Shown here one piece after another: positions 24,262 to 32,655 of a stretch of 35,421 nt of DNA (positions are counted from its first letter, which is position 1; each line of letters starts with the position of its first letter). The position numbers and the translations under genes are program-made. This DNA is from Phenylobacterium sp. (GTDB taxonomy: Bacteria > Pseudomonadota > Alphaproteobacteria > Caulobacterales > Caulobacteraceae). The DNA lies in NCBI RefSeq assembly GCF_030697305.1, contig NZ_JAUYQL010000057.1:1-35421 (forward strand), written 5' to 3'. The notes beneath the pieces are model-generated. The model did not search any database. It worked only from the letters and a program-made list of their open reading frames with translations, and was not told the DNA's origin.

Positions 24262-25290
24262 GTGAAAACTCAATCTCCTAGCAGCCGGCTGTCCGTCGCA
24301 CCTATGATGGACTGGACGGACCGGCATTGCCGCGTGCTGCATCGGGCGCTGACGTCGCGGGCGCTGCTTTATACCGAGATGCTGACCGCCCAGGCGGTGC
24401 TGCATGGGGACAGGGCGCGGTTGCTGGGGTTCGATGCGTGCGAGCATCCCGTCGCCCTGCAGCTTGGCGGTTCCGATCCCGAGCTGCTGGCCGAGGCCGC
24501 GCGGCTGGGCGAGGCGGAGGGCTACGACGAGATCAACCTGAACGTCGGCTGCCCGTCGGACCGGGTGCAGAGCGGTCGGTTCGGCGCCTGCCTGATGCGC
24601 GAGCCGGAACTGGTCGCCGAATGCATGGCGGCGATCGGGGCGGCGGTGTCGGTCCCGGCGACGGTCAAGTGCCGGATCGGCGTCGACGACCAGGCCCCGG
24701 AAGAGAGCCTGTTCACGCTTGTGGACCTGTGCGCCCAGGCGGGCGTTCGCACCTTCGTCGTGCACGCGCGCAAGGCCTGGCTGAAGGGCCTGTCGCCGAA
24801 GGAGAACCGCGACGTCCCGCCGCTGGACTATGGGCTGGTCTACCGGCTGAAGGCCCAGCGGCCGGACCTGACCATCGGCATCAATGGCGGCATCGCCTCG
24901 CTGGCGGAGGCCCGCACGCATCTGGAGCATGTGGATGCGGTGATGCTGGGCCGCGCGGCCTATCACACGCCGGCTTTGCTGGGGGATGTGGACGCCGAGG
25001 TGTTCGGCGAGGACGCCCACGTCAGCGCGTTCGAGGCGGTGGAGCGGTACCGGCCCTACATGGCGCGCGAGCTGGCCCGCGGGGTGCATCTGCCGGCCAT
25101 GGCGCGGCACATGCTGGGGCTGTTCCACGGTGCGCCGGGCGCGCGGGCGTGGCGGCGGATCCTCACTGTCGAAGGCGTGAAGCCCGGTGCGGGCCTTGAG
25201 GTGCTGGACGCCGCGCTGGCGGCGGTCGCCGGCTCAGGGTCGAAGGATCAGCGCCGAGCGGGTGGCCTCGAAACGGGAGAGGCGGCCTAG
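24262..25290 (+). CDS. dusA: tRNA-dihydrouridine(20/20a) synthase DusA
   Basis: A 342-aa FMN enzyme that reduces uridine to dihydrouridine in tRNA D loops. 'RLSVAPMMDWTDRHCRVLHR' opens the TIM barrel, 'NLNVGCPSDRVQSGRFGACL' holds catalytic Cys97, and 'FVVHARKAWLKGLSPKENRD' with 'IGINGGIASLAEARTHLEHV' and 'DAVMLGRAAYHTPALL' are DusA-specific (the 'KGLSPKENR' loop separates it from DusB/C). Start is GTG at 24262 with no clear ribosome-binding site; no earlier start exists in the frame. The last 18 codons plus the stop overlap the 3' end of the convergent aspartic protease gene by 57 nt and look like an added tail. Confidence 0.93.
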   Translation: MKTQSPSSRLSVAPMMDWTDRHCRVLHRALTSRALLYTEMLTAQAVLHGDRARLLGFDACEHPVALQLGGSDPELLAEAARLGEAEGYDEINLNVGCPSDRVQSGRFGACLMREPELVAECMAAIGAAVSVPATVKCRIGVDDQAPEESLFTLVDLCAQAGVRTFVVHARKAWLKGLSPKENRDVPPLDYGLVYRLKAQRPDLTIGINGGIASLAEARTHLEHVDAVMLGRAAYHTPALLGDVDAEVFGEDAHVSAFEAVERYRPYMARELARGVHLPAMARHMLGLFHGAPGARAWRRILTVEGVKPGAGLEVLDAALAAVAGSGSKDQRRAGGLETGEAA

Positions 25291-25752
25291 ATAGGTCATG
25301 CCGAGCAGCGAGGCGTCGAGGCCCTTTTCGATCACCAGGGCGTCGACGTCGTTCACGCGCGCGCCGGCCACCGAGACGCTGGCCAGCTTGATCGCCGCGC
25401 CGCGTGCGGGTCCCGCAGCCGTGGTCACCGTATAGCGATAATCGAGGTCCTTGGGCGCGAAGCCCAGGCGCAGCGCGTCCTCTGGCGTCAGCGCCACGGC
25501 GGTGGCTCCGGTGTCGACCAGGAAGCGCACGCGCGCGCCGTTGACGTCGGCTTCGGCCCAGTAGTGGCCGTCGCTGGCCTTGCTGATCTGGGCGGCGTGA
25601 TCGGCGGCGGGTTCGGGCGCGGCGCGCGCCACCATCGCAGACTGTTGGATCTGCACCGCCGGCTCACGCGCGGCGGTCATCGCCTCGACCGCCTTGGCCG
25701 CGCCAACCGCGGAGATGGCGCTCGCCATGGCGATCACCGTTAGCTTGAGCAT
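25234..25752 (-). CDS. Retroviral-type (clan AA) aspartic protease, exported or membrane-anchored
   Basis: A 172-aa protein. The N-terminal 'MLKLTVIAMASAISAVGAAK' is a signal or anchor. The catalytic motif 'VRFLVDTGATAVALTPEDAL' (Asp80-Thr-Gly) and the second family motif 'DASLLGMTYLGRLSRFE' match the bacterial single-domain aspartic protease family (TIGR02281/gag_Asp_protease). A single DTG copy means it must dimerise. The ATG at 25752 is chosen because the hydrophobic segment begins there; the 26 codons upstream look non-coding. Targets are not known. It lies about 100 nt after the DUF1289 gene on the same strand and converges with dusA. Confidence 0.88.
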   Translation of the reverse strand: MLKLTVIAMASAISAVGAAKAVEAMTAAREPAVQIQQSAMVARAAPEPAADHAAQISKASDGHYWAEADVNGARVRFLVDTGATAVALTPEDALRLGFAPKDLDYRYTVTTAAGPARGAAIKLASVSVAGARVNDVDALVIEKGLDASLLGMTYLGRLSRFEATRSALILRP

Positions 25753-25853
25753 TTCGACACCCGCCTCATCAAAGGCCTGCGGCCGTTCTCGGCCTGTTGT
25801 GATGACAAGATAGCGGGGTTGCGTTTGCAACCGATGAATCCGCCGCTAAGTCC

Positions 25854-26060
25854 TTATTTACCTAGTTTTTCTGGGGAGATAAGCGCTTCGCGTGAAACGA
25901 GCTCGGCCATGATCCTGGCCCGCTCGGAATCGGGCAGAGCGCCCCATCCGGCGATCTCGCCTATGGTGCGGAAACAGCCCAGGCACAGGCCGCTCTCATC
26001 GTCGATCGCGCAGACGAGGATGCAAGGCGTGGCGATCGGTCTGGGGGGCTGGACGGCCAT
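25854..26060 (-). CDS. DUF1289 small Cys-rich protein
   Basis: A 68-aa protein with the DUF1289 cysteine pattern Cys13-x3-Cys17...Cys26-x2-Cys29 in '[20 protein letters not shown]', followed by '[20 protein letters not shown]'. The four cysteines probably bind zinc or an iron-sulfur cluster. Function of the family is unknown. The weak ribosome-binding site (AAAG) leaves the start moderately certain, but the Cys block begins soon after it. The opposite strand is an open frame without family features, so this strand is the coding one. Confidence 0.85.
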   Translation of the reverse strand: MAVQPPRPIATPCILVCAIDDESGLCLGCFRTIGEIAGWGALPDSERARIMAELVSREALISPEKLGK

Positions 26061-26229
26061 CTTTGGGTTACTGGGCGCAGGGCCAAATCATGGCAAGCGT
26101 CGGCTGCGCAACAAACCTGCGCGGTGGAGCTTTAGCTTGCGTGGTGCGAACGCCCTGTCACCTTCGGCAGCAAGCGTCGCGCCCCGTAACGCGATGCGAG
26201 GGGCGCCAGTTGAGAACGGTCGAGCGGTC

Positions 26230-27723
26230 ATGAGCGTGCTTCGTCCCGGCGAGACCTGTTGGCGGCAAGCCCACGCCGACCGAGCGGCTTTCCTGATCGA
26301 CACCGAGGCCTATTTCGCCGCGGTGTTCGCCGCAATCCAGAAGGCGAAGCGCTCGATCCTGCTTCTGGGCTGGGGTTTCGACCCGCGCACACGGCTGTTC
26401 CCCGATGGCTACGATGGCCCGGACGACCCGGACGAGGTGGGCCGCGTCCTGGTCGAACTGGCCTGCAGCCGGCCCGAGCTTGATATCCGGCTGCTGATCT
26501 GGAAATCGGCGCTGCCGATCAGCGCCAGCCAGCAGTTCTTCCCCCACAAGGCGCGCAAGTGGTTCGAGAACACGCCGGTGAAGTTCCGGCTCGACGACCA
26601 GGTGCCGTTCGGCGCCTGCCACCACCAGAAAGTGCTGGTCATCGACGAGGCGCTGGCGTTCTGCGGCGGGGGCGATATCGCCGTGGACCGCTGGGACACG
26701 GCCGCCCACCTGGACGACGACCAACGCCGGATCATGCCCGACCAGGATCACCACGCGCCCCGGCACGAGGTGATGATGATGGTCGATGGCGACGCCGCCC
26801 GGGCGCTCGGCGATCTCGCCCGAATACGCTGGTTCCGCGCCACCGGGGAGACGCTGGAGCCTCGGCCGGCCGATGGCGATCCCTGGCCAGAGCACGTGCC
26901 GGCCGCGATCACCCATGCCGAGGTCGCTATCGCCCGCACCGAGCCCGCGTGGAAGGCTCGCGCGCCGGTCGAGGAGATCCGCGATCTGACGCTGGAGTCG
27001 ATCTACGCCGCCAAGAAGCTGATCTATCTGGAGAACCAGTACTTCACCTCGCCCGTCATCACCGAAGTGATCGCCCAGCGGCTGGGCCAGCCCGACGGGC
27101 CAGCGGTGGTGCTGGTGTCGACAGGTGAGGCGCCGAGCTGGTTCGATCGCCTGACCATGGACCGGTCGCGCGCCGCGCTGATCTGGCGGTTGCGCGCGGC
27201 CGACGTCTACGGCCGGTTCCGGGCGCTGCGGCCGATCACGCCGGGGGGCGTGACCATCATCGTCCATTCGAAGGTGACGGTGGTGGACGACCGGATCGTA
27301 CGGGTGGGCTCGGCCAACCTCAACAACCGCTCCGGCGGCTTCGACACTGAGTGTGAACTGGCGATCGAGAGCGACGATCCCGAGACGCAGATCGCCATCG
27401 CGGCGTTCCGTGACCGGCTGGTCGGCCACTTCATCGGCTACACAGGCGAAGCGGTGGCCAGAGCGAGCGCGGAGCTGGGCGGCATGGTGGCGGCGATCGA
27501 TTCGCTGAACCGGGAGGGCAGGCTGGCGAGCATCGAGCCCGCGCCGATGACGCCGTTCGGGGCGTTCGTGTCGCGCTACCACCTGGGCGACCCGGCCAAC
27601 GTCAGCGACTCCTGGCGGGTGGGGCGCCGGCGCGAGCGGCTGTACAGCGAGGCTCGCGCGGTCACCAGCCTGCATGCGCTGGGGCTTCAGGCCAATTCGA
27701 AGTCCATCACCAGCGGCAGGTGA
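26230..27723 (+). CDS. Phospholipase D / cardiolipin synthase-family protein
   Basis: A 497-aa protein with both HKD motifs: His132-x-Lys134-x4-Asp139 in 'GACHHQKVLVIDEALAFCGG' and His346-x-Lys348 in 'TIIVHSKVTVVDDRIVRVGS', each followed by the G-G/S-x-N element ('GGGDIAVDRW', 'SANLNNRS'). The active site would transfer or hydrolyse phosphatidyl groups. There is no N-terminal membrane anchor as in ClsA. The start at 26230 ('MSVLRPGETCW') gives the expected PLD beginning; the frame runs upstream without domain features. It overlaps the convergent EEP gene by 37 nt, a neighbour often found with bacterial PLD genes. Confidence 0.9.
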   Translation: MSVLRPGETCWRQAHADRAAFLIDTEAYFAAVFAAIQKAKRSILLLGWGFDPRTRLFPDGYDGPDDPDEVGRVLVELACSRPELDIRLLIWKSALPISASQQFFPHKARKWFENTPVKFRLDDQVPFGACHHQKVLVIDEALAFCGGGDIAVDRWDTAAHLDDDQRRIMPDQDHHAPRHEVMMMVDGDAARALGDLARIRWFRATGETLEPRPADGDPWPEHVPAAITHAEVAIARTEPAWKARAPVEEIRDLTLESIYAAKKLIYLENQYFTSPVITEVIAQRLGQPDGPAVVLVSTGEAPSWFDRLTMDRSRAALIWRLRAADVYGRFRALRPITPGGVTIIVHSKVTVVDDRIVRVGSANLNNRSGGFDTECELAIESDDPETQIAIAAFRDRLVGHFIGYTGEAVARASAELGGMVAAIDSLNREGRLASIEPAPMTPFGAFVSRYHLGDPANVSDSWRVGRRRERLYSEARAVTSLHALGLQANSKSITSGR

Positions 27724-28418
27724 TCCGAGGCCACGCGGGTCAGGGGCTCGAACGGCGCGAATACGTCGAGCACGCGCACCTCGGGGCTCACGAACACATG
27801 GTCGATCCGCAGCACCGGTAGCGGCGAGGGGAAGGTCGAGGTGGCCGATTTGTGCGGCGCAAGACCGCGGGCGGGCTTCAGCCGCGTGGTGAGCGTGCGG
27901 TAGACCAGCGAGCTCGCGGTGGCGTTGAAGTCGCCCAGCAGGATCGTCGGACCCTTGCACTCGGGGTGCTTCAGCCAGCCCTGGCCGGCCAGGCATGCGG
28001 CCTGAAGTTGCTGCTCGCGCGGCACCAGGCCCAGGTGGGTGTTGATGATCTGCACCTTGCGCCCATCGATCTCGACGCAGATCCACAGCGCGCCACGAGG
28101 CTCCAGCGAACGGATTCGCGCATAGCCGGGCAGGGGACCGACCTGCATCAGCGTTTCAGGATAGGTCGTCAGGATCGCGTCGCCGTACTGCTCCTCCTCG
28201 ACGCGAAGGGCGGCGTGGAAGTGGCAGGCCATGTCGAGCCGCCGCCCGATCTCGTGCGCCTGGTCGACGCCGCCGGTGCGCGCGCGGCCGACGTCCAGCT
28301 CCTGCAGCGCGACGATGTCCGGGTTGAGGCGCGCGAGCACGTCGGCGATCCGTCCGACGTCCAGCCGGCGGTCCGCGCCAACGCAACGATGCACATTGTA
28401 GGTGACGATGCGGGCCAT
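27687..28418 (-). CDS. Endonuclease/exonuclease/phosphatase (EEP) family hydrolase
   Basis: A 243-aa metal-dependent hydrolase. Family motifs in order: 'RIVTYNVHRCVGADRRLDVG' (Asn metal ligand), 'NPDIVALQELDVGRARTGG' (Glu), 'IINTHLGLVPREQQLQAACL' (His), 'ILLGDFNATASSLVYRTL' (Asp/Asn) and the C-terminal 'SDHLPLVMDFEL' (Asp-His). There is no signal peptide. Substrates in this family include phospholipids, inositol phosphates and DNA; linkage with a PLD gene argues for lipid head groups, as inference. AGGA upstream of ATG 28418 supports the start. Confidence 0.9.
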   Translation of the reverse strand: MARIVTYNVHRCVGADRRLDVGRIADVLARLNPDIVALQELDVGRARTGGVDQAHEIGRRLDMACHFHAALRVEEEQYGDAILTTYPETLMQVGPLPGYARIRSLEPRGALWICVEIDGRKVQIINTHLGLVPREQQLQAACLAGQGWLKHPECKGPTILLGDFNATASSLVYRTLTTRLKPARGLAPHKSATSTFPSPLPVLRIDHVFVSPEVRVLDVFAPFEPLTRVASDHLPLVMDFELA

Positions 28419-28614
28419 GGGTCGTCCTGCGCGGCTTCCGGGGCGAAGGCAAGGCGGTGAACGGCTGGGCGCGCCGCCGGTTTCGCACGGCGAAGGGCCG
28501 GACTCGTTCGATGACGCGATCGTCAGCTTTTCATCGCGGATCGCTGCGCGTAGCGTCGGTGTTGACGAACAACGCGCGCAGACGCGTCAGGACGCCAGTT
28601 CAGGGAGGTCAGCG

Positions 28615-29817
28615 ATGAATCTCGACTTCACGCCGCAGGAGCGGGCCTTCCGCGAGGAAGCCCGCGCCTTCATCGCCCAGAATTATCCGGCCGACCTCCG
28701 CGCCAGGCAGGACGGCGGCGAGCCCCTGACCCGCGATGACTATCTGTCCTGGCACCGCATCCTGGCGGCCAAGGGCTGGGTCGCGCCGTCCTGGCCGACG
28801 CAGTGGGGCGGGACGGGCTGGACGCCGACGCAGAAGTACATCTGGTCGGAGGAACTGGCTCGCGCAGACACCCTGCCGATCCTGCCGTTCGGGGTGAGCA
28901 TGCTGGCGCCGGTGCTGCTGATGTTCGGGACGGACGAGCAGAAGCAGCGATTCCTGCCTGGCATCCTGAATGGCGATGTCTGGTGGTGCCAGGGCTACTC
29001 GGAGCCTGGGGCGGGGTCGGACCTCGCCAGTCTGCAGACCCGCGCCGAGCGGATCACCGCCGACGACGGCAAGGAGTACTACGTCGTCAACGGCCAGAAG
29101 ACCTGGACGACGCTGGGCCAATTCGCCGACTGGGGCTTCTTCCTGGTCCGCACGGATCCGAGCGCCAAGCCCCAGGCCGGCATCAGCTTCCTGCTGATCG
29201 ACATGAAGTCGCCTGGCGTGACGGTGCGCCCGATCATCACGCTGGAGGGCGGACACGAGGTCAACGACATCTTCCTCGACAATGTGAAGGTCCCCGTCGA
29301 TCAGCGCATCCATCAGGAGAACCAGGGCTGGACCTGCGCCAAGGCGCTGCTGGCGCATGAGCGATCAGGCATCGCGGGCGTGGCGCGCTCCAAGCGAGCG
29401 CTGGAGAAGCTGATCCAGATGGCGCGCACGGAGCGCTCCGACACCGGCGGACCGCTGCTCGAAGATGCGTTCTTCCGCCGCAAGGTGGCGGAGCTCGAGA
29501 TCGACCTGACCGCGCTGGAGTTCACCGAACTGCGGACGCTGGCCGGCGAGAGCAGCGGCAAAGGACCTGGACCGGAGTCCTCGATCCTGAAGATCCGCGG
29601 CACCGAGATCCAGCAACGGCTCAACGAACTGGCCCTGGAGGCGGCGGGAACCTACGGCGCGCCGCATCTGCGGGAAGGCGGACACAACACGCCCGTCGGA
29701 CCGCATTACGCGCGCGGCCTCGCCGGAAGCTACTTCAACGGCCGCAAGACCTCGATCTACGGCGGCTCCAACGAGATCCAGCGCAACATCATCGCCAAGA
29801 TGGTGCTGGGCCTCTAG
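28615..29817 (+). CDS. Acyl-CoA dehydrogenase (first subunit)
   Basis: A 400-aa flavoprotein of the ACAD superfamily: N-terminal helical domain 'MNLDFTPQERAFREEARAF', the middle domain with 'WWCQGYSEPGAGSDLASLQT' and 'VNGQKTWTTLGQFADWGFF', and C-terminal 'RKTSIYGGSNEIQRNIIAKM' that closes the FAD site. AGGGAGG 6 nt before ATG 28615 fixes the start. Sequence style and pairing with a second ACAD 24 nt downstream resemble heteromeric FadE-type enzymes that oxidise steroid side-chain or branched acyl-CoA esters; the substrate is inferred only from that analogy. The upstream 196-bp gap holds two TGACG/CGTCA half-site pairs. Confidence 0.93.
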   Translation: MNLDFTPQERAFREEARAFIAQNYPADLRARQDGGEPLTRDDYLSWHRILAAKGWVAPSWPTQWGGTGWTPTQKYIWSEELARADTLPILPFGVSMLAPVLLMFGTDEQKQRFLPGILNGDVWWCQGYSEPGAGSDLASLQTRAERITADDGKEYYVVNGQKTWTTLGQFADWGFFLVRTDPSAKPQAGISFLLIDMKSPGVTVRPIITLEGGHEVNDIFLDNVKVPVDQRIHQENQGWTCAKALLAHERSGIAGVARSKRALEKLIQMARTERSDTGGPLLEDAFFRRKVAELEIDLTALEFTELRTLAGESSGKGPGPESSILKIRGTEIQQRLNELALEAAGTYGAPHLREGGHNTPVGPHYARGLAGSYFNGRKTSIYGGSNEIQRNIIAKMVLGL

Positions 29818-29841
29818 CGCGGACGGACGGGGAGAACGCTA

Positions 29842-30990
29842 ATGGACTTCAGCTTCACCGACGAACAATCGATGCTCCGCGATAGCCTCGCGAGCTACCT
29901 GCGCGACCACTACAGCTTCGAACAGCGCCGCGATGCGGTGCGCAGCGAGGCGGGCTGGCGGCCGAAGGTGTGGAAGGCGTTCGCCCAGGAACTCGGCATC
30001 CTCGGCGCTTTGTTCGAAGAGGCCCACGGCGGCCTCGGCGGCGGCGCGATCGAGGCGATGATCATCATGGAGGAGTTCGGCAAGGCGCTGGTGGTCGAAC
30101 CCTATCTCGGGACGGTGGTGATCGGGGGCGGCTTCCTGAAGCGCGCCGGCGAAGCGTCATGGGCGGGCGAGATGATCGGCCGGATCATCGAGGGCGAGGT
30201 GGTGATCGCCTTCGCCTATGCGGAGCCGCAGTCGCGCTACGCCTGGACCGACATCGCCACCACCGCCCGGCGCGAGGGGCAGGGCTACCTGCTGAACGGC
30301 CACAAGGCGGTGGTGGTCGGAGCGCCGTGGGCGAGCCACCTGATCGTCACCGCGCGCACCGGCGGCAGCCAGCGCGAAGGGCAAGGCGTGTCGGTGTTCC
30401 TGGTCGATCGTGAGACGCCCGGCGTGACCTTGCGCGGCTATCCGACCGCCGACGGCCAGCGCGCGGCGGAGGTGTTCCTGGAGAACGTGTCGGTCCCCGC
30501 CACGGCATTGATCGGACCCGAAGGCGTGGCCGCGCCCCTGGTCGAGCAGGTGATCGATGAGGCGATCGCCGCGACCTGCGCGGAGGCCGTGGGCGTGCTG
30601 CGGCGACTGCAGGAGGGGACCGTCGAATACACCCGCCAGCGCCGGCAGTTCGGCCAGCCAATCTCGGAGTTCCAGGTGCTGCAGCACCGCATGGTGGACA
30701 TGTACATCCACCTGGAGCAGTCGGTTTCGATGACCTACATGGCCCACATCCGGCTGGACGAGGACGCTACGGAGCGGGGCAAGGCGGCCTCCGCGGCGAA
30801 GGTGCAGATCGCCAAGGCCTGCCGCTTCATCGGCCAGAACGCCATCCAGCTCCACGGCGGCATGGGCATGACCGACGAGCTGGCGATCGGCCACCATTTC
30901 AAGCGCGCGACGATGATCGAGAGTGCGTTCGGCTCCACCGATCACCACCTGGCGCGCTATGAGAGGCTCTCGCTGGGGCGCGCCGCCTGA
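29842..30990 (+). CDS. Acyl-CoA dehydrogenase (second subunit)
   Basis: A 382-aa ACAD paralogue 24 nt after the first. It has 'MDFSFTDEQSMLRDSLASYL', 'HGGLGGGAIEAMIIMEEFGK', 'AYAEPQSRYAWTDI' in place of the usual E-P-G-A-G-S-D loop, and 'QLHGGMGMTDELAIGHHFKR' followed by 'ESAFGSTDHHLARYERLSL'. The altered loop and C-terminus suggest that the two chains share the work in an alpha2beta2 enzyme, with one subunit contributing less to FAD or substrate binding. GGGGAG 11 nt upstream provides a ribosome-binding site. Operon with the preceding gene is very likely; continuation into the transporter after 53 nt is possible. Confidence 0.92.
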   Translation: MDFSFTDEQSMLRDSLASYLRDHYSFEQRRDAVRSEAGWRPKVWKAFAQELGILGALFEEAHGGLGGGAIEAMIIMEEFGKALVVEPYLGTVVIGGGFLKRAGEASWAGEMIGRIIEGEVVIAFAYAEPQSRYAWTDIATTARREGQGYLLNGHKAVVVGAPWASHLIVTARTGGSQREGQGVSVFLVDRETPGVTLRGYPTADGQRAAEVFLENVSVPATALIGPEGVAAPLVEQVIDEAIAATCAEAVGVLRRLQEGTVEYTRQRRQFGQPISEFQVLQHRMVDMYIHLEQSVSMTYMAHIRLDEDATERGKAASAAKVQIAKACRFIGQNAIQLHGGMGMTDELAIGHHFKRATMIESAFGSTDHHLARYERLSLGRAA

Positions 30991-31043
30991 GCGCCACCGA
31001 TTGGGGTTGCCGCGAGGCCTGCAATCGCGCTTAAGCGCTAAGC

Positions 31044-31934
31044 ATGGCGCTGCGCGACTTCCTCCTGCTGATGATGGTCTGCCTGATCTGGGCGACGAAC
31101 AACATCGTCAGCAAATATGCGGTGAGCGTGCTGAGCGCGCCACCGCTGTTCTACGCGGCCATCCGCTTTATGATCGTGTTTCTGGCGGTGTTCCCCTGGC
31201 TGCTGCCTGCCCCAAAGCCGCTCGGCAGGATCATCATCATCGCCCTGCTGATGGGCGGCGGCAGCTTCGCCCTGGTGTTCGTCGGCCTGAAGACCGCCAC
31301 GCCGTCGGCCGGGGCCGTGGTCGGCCAGATCGGCGTTCCGATCACCACGCTCCTTTCGTTCCTGCTGCTGGGTGAGCGGATGAGCCTGCGCCGCGCGATC
31401 GGCGTCGGCATGACGCTGGCTGGCGCGCTGGTGGTGATCTGGGACCCGCACGGCGTGAAATTCTCCACCGGCCTGTTGTTCATCGCCGCCGCGGCGCTGG
31501 CTGGATCGGTCGGAGCGGTGCTGATGAAACGGGTCGAAACCCTGCGGCCGTTGCAGTTGCAGGCCTGGGTCGGCCTCTCGTCGATCCCGCCGCTGCTCGC
31601 CGCCTCGGCGGTGTTTGAACAGGACCAGCTCGAGACCACCCTGGCGGGCGGCTGGCCGATGGCCGCCGCCGTGCTCTACTCGGCGCTGGTGGTCTCTGTG
31701 CTGGCCCACACGGTCTACTACGTGCTCATCCGTCGCTACGAAGCCAACCTCATCGCGCCGCTGACCCTGATGGCGCCCCTGGCCACTATCGCGCTTGGGG
31801 TGGTGATCTTGCAGGATCCTTTCGGCCCGCGCATGGCGCTGGGCGCATCGCTTGCGCTGGTCGGCGTGCTGGTGATCGTGGCGCGGCCCAATTTGCTGGC
31901 GGCGAAGCTTCAATCCATGCGGCGCGGAGACTGA
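31044..31934 (+). CDS. EamA-family DMT transporter
   Basis: A 296-aa inner-membrane protein with about ten hydrophobic helices in two EamA repeats: 'LLLMMVCLIWATNNIVSKYA' opens repeat one, 'GAVVGQIGVPITTLLSFLLL' with 'GERMSLRRAIGVGMTLAGAL' closes it, and repeat two begins 'LLFIAAAALAGSVGAVLMKR' and ends 'LGASLALVGVLVIVARPNLL'. Substrate unknown; relatives export amino acids or metabolites. No strong ribosome-binding site is seen. Its TGA is 1 nt before the GTG start of the amidase gene, so the two are translationally linked. Confidence 0.93.
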   Translation: MALRDFLLLMMVCLIWATNNIVSKYAVSVLSAPPLFYAAIRFMIVFLAVFPWLLPAPKPLGRIIIIALLMGGGSFALVFVGLKTATPSAGAVVGQIGVPITTLLSFLLLGERMSLRRAIGVGMTLAGALVVIWDPHGVKFSTGLLFIAAAALAGSVGAVLMKRVETLRPLQLQAWVGLSSIPPLLAASAVFEQDQLETTLAGGWPMAAAVLYSALVVSVLAHTVYYVLIRRYEANLIAPLTLMAPLATIALGVVILQDPFGPRMALGASLALVGVLVIVARPNLLAAKLQSMRRGD

Positions 31935-31935
31935 C

Positions 31936-32655
31936 GTGGACTTCATCGACGCACCGTCGCCGAACTTCGACGCCCGCAAGGCGCCGCCCAGCATGGTGCT
32001 GCTGCACTACACCGGCATGCCAAACGGGGAGGCGGCGCTGGAGCGCCTGCGTGACCCGAACGCCAAGGTGTCGGCCCATTATCTTGTCGAGGAGGACGGG
32101 CGGCTGTTCCGCCTGCTGCCCGAGGAGCGGCGGGGATGGCACGCGGGCGTCAGCTTCTGGCGCGGCGAGCGCGATGTGAACGGCGCCTCGATCGGCGTCG
32201 AGATCGTCAATCCGGGTCACGAGTTCGGCTATCGCGCGTTCCCGGAAGCGCAGATCGCTACGGTGATCTCCCTGGTCGGCGACATCCGCAGCCGCTGGAC
32301 GATCGACGACGGCGCCATCGTCGGCCATTCCGACGTTGCGCCCGACCGCAAGGAAGATCCGGGCGAACTGTTCCCCTGGAAGCGGCTGGCTCAGGCCGGC
32401 CACGGCCTGTGGACTGAGCCGGCCGCCGCGCCAGGCGGTCCACTTGGGCTCGGCGCAACCGGTCCAGGCGTGTTCGCCCTGCAGGCGGGGTTTGCGCGGC
32501 TGGGCTATGAGAGCGCGCCGTCCGGAACCTACGATCCGCACACCGCCGCGGTGGTCACCGCCTTCCAGCGGCATTGGCGCCCCTCGAAGGTCGACGGGAT
32601 CGCTGATGGCGAGACCCGGGCGCGGTTGATCGCCCTGCTGCGCGAACCGCGTTGA
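31936..32655 (+). CDS. N-acetylmuramoyl-L-alanine amidase (Amidase_2) with peptidoglycan-binding domain
   Basis: A 239-aa zinc amidase of the AmpD/AmiD type. Zinc ligands are readable in 'SMVLLHYTGMPNGEAAL' (His) and 'IVGHSDVAPDRKEDPGELFP' (His and Asp, with the catalytic Lys). 'KVSAHYLVEEDGRLFRLLPE' and 'ASIGVEIVNPGHEFGYRAFP' are core strands. A PG_binding_1-like domain follows ('VFALQAGFARLGYESAPSGT', then 'YDPHTAAVVTAFQRHWRP'), as in AmiD. Unlike AmiD there is no signal peptide or lipobox at the GTG start, so it may act in the cytoplasm on recycled anhydro-muropeptides, or the export signal is missed. GGAGA precedes the GTG. It overlaps the next gene by 4 nt. Confidence 0.9.
   Translation: MDFIDAPSPNFDARKAPPSMVLLHYTGMPNGEAALERLRDPNAKVSAHYLVEEDGRLFRLLPEERRGWHAGVSFWRGERDVNGASIGVEIVNPGHEFGYRAFPEAQIATVISLVGDIRSRWTIDDGAIVGHSDVAPDRKEDPGELFPWKRLAQAGHGLWTEPAAAPGGPLGLGATGPGVFALQAGFARLGYESAPSGTYDPHTAAVVTAFQRHWRPSKVDGIADGETRARLIALLREPR

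Noticed and set aside
26158..28086. 642-codon minus-strand frame over the phospholipase D gene
   Set aside because: The plus strand has both HKD motifs; the antisense frame is His/Arg/Asp-rich with no domain.
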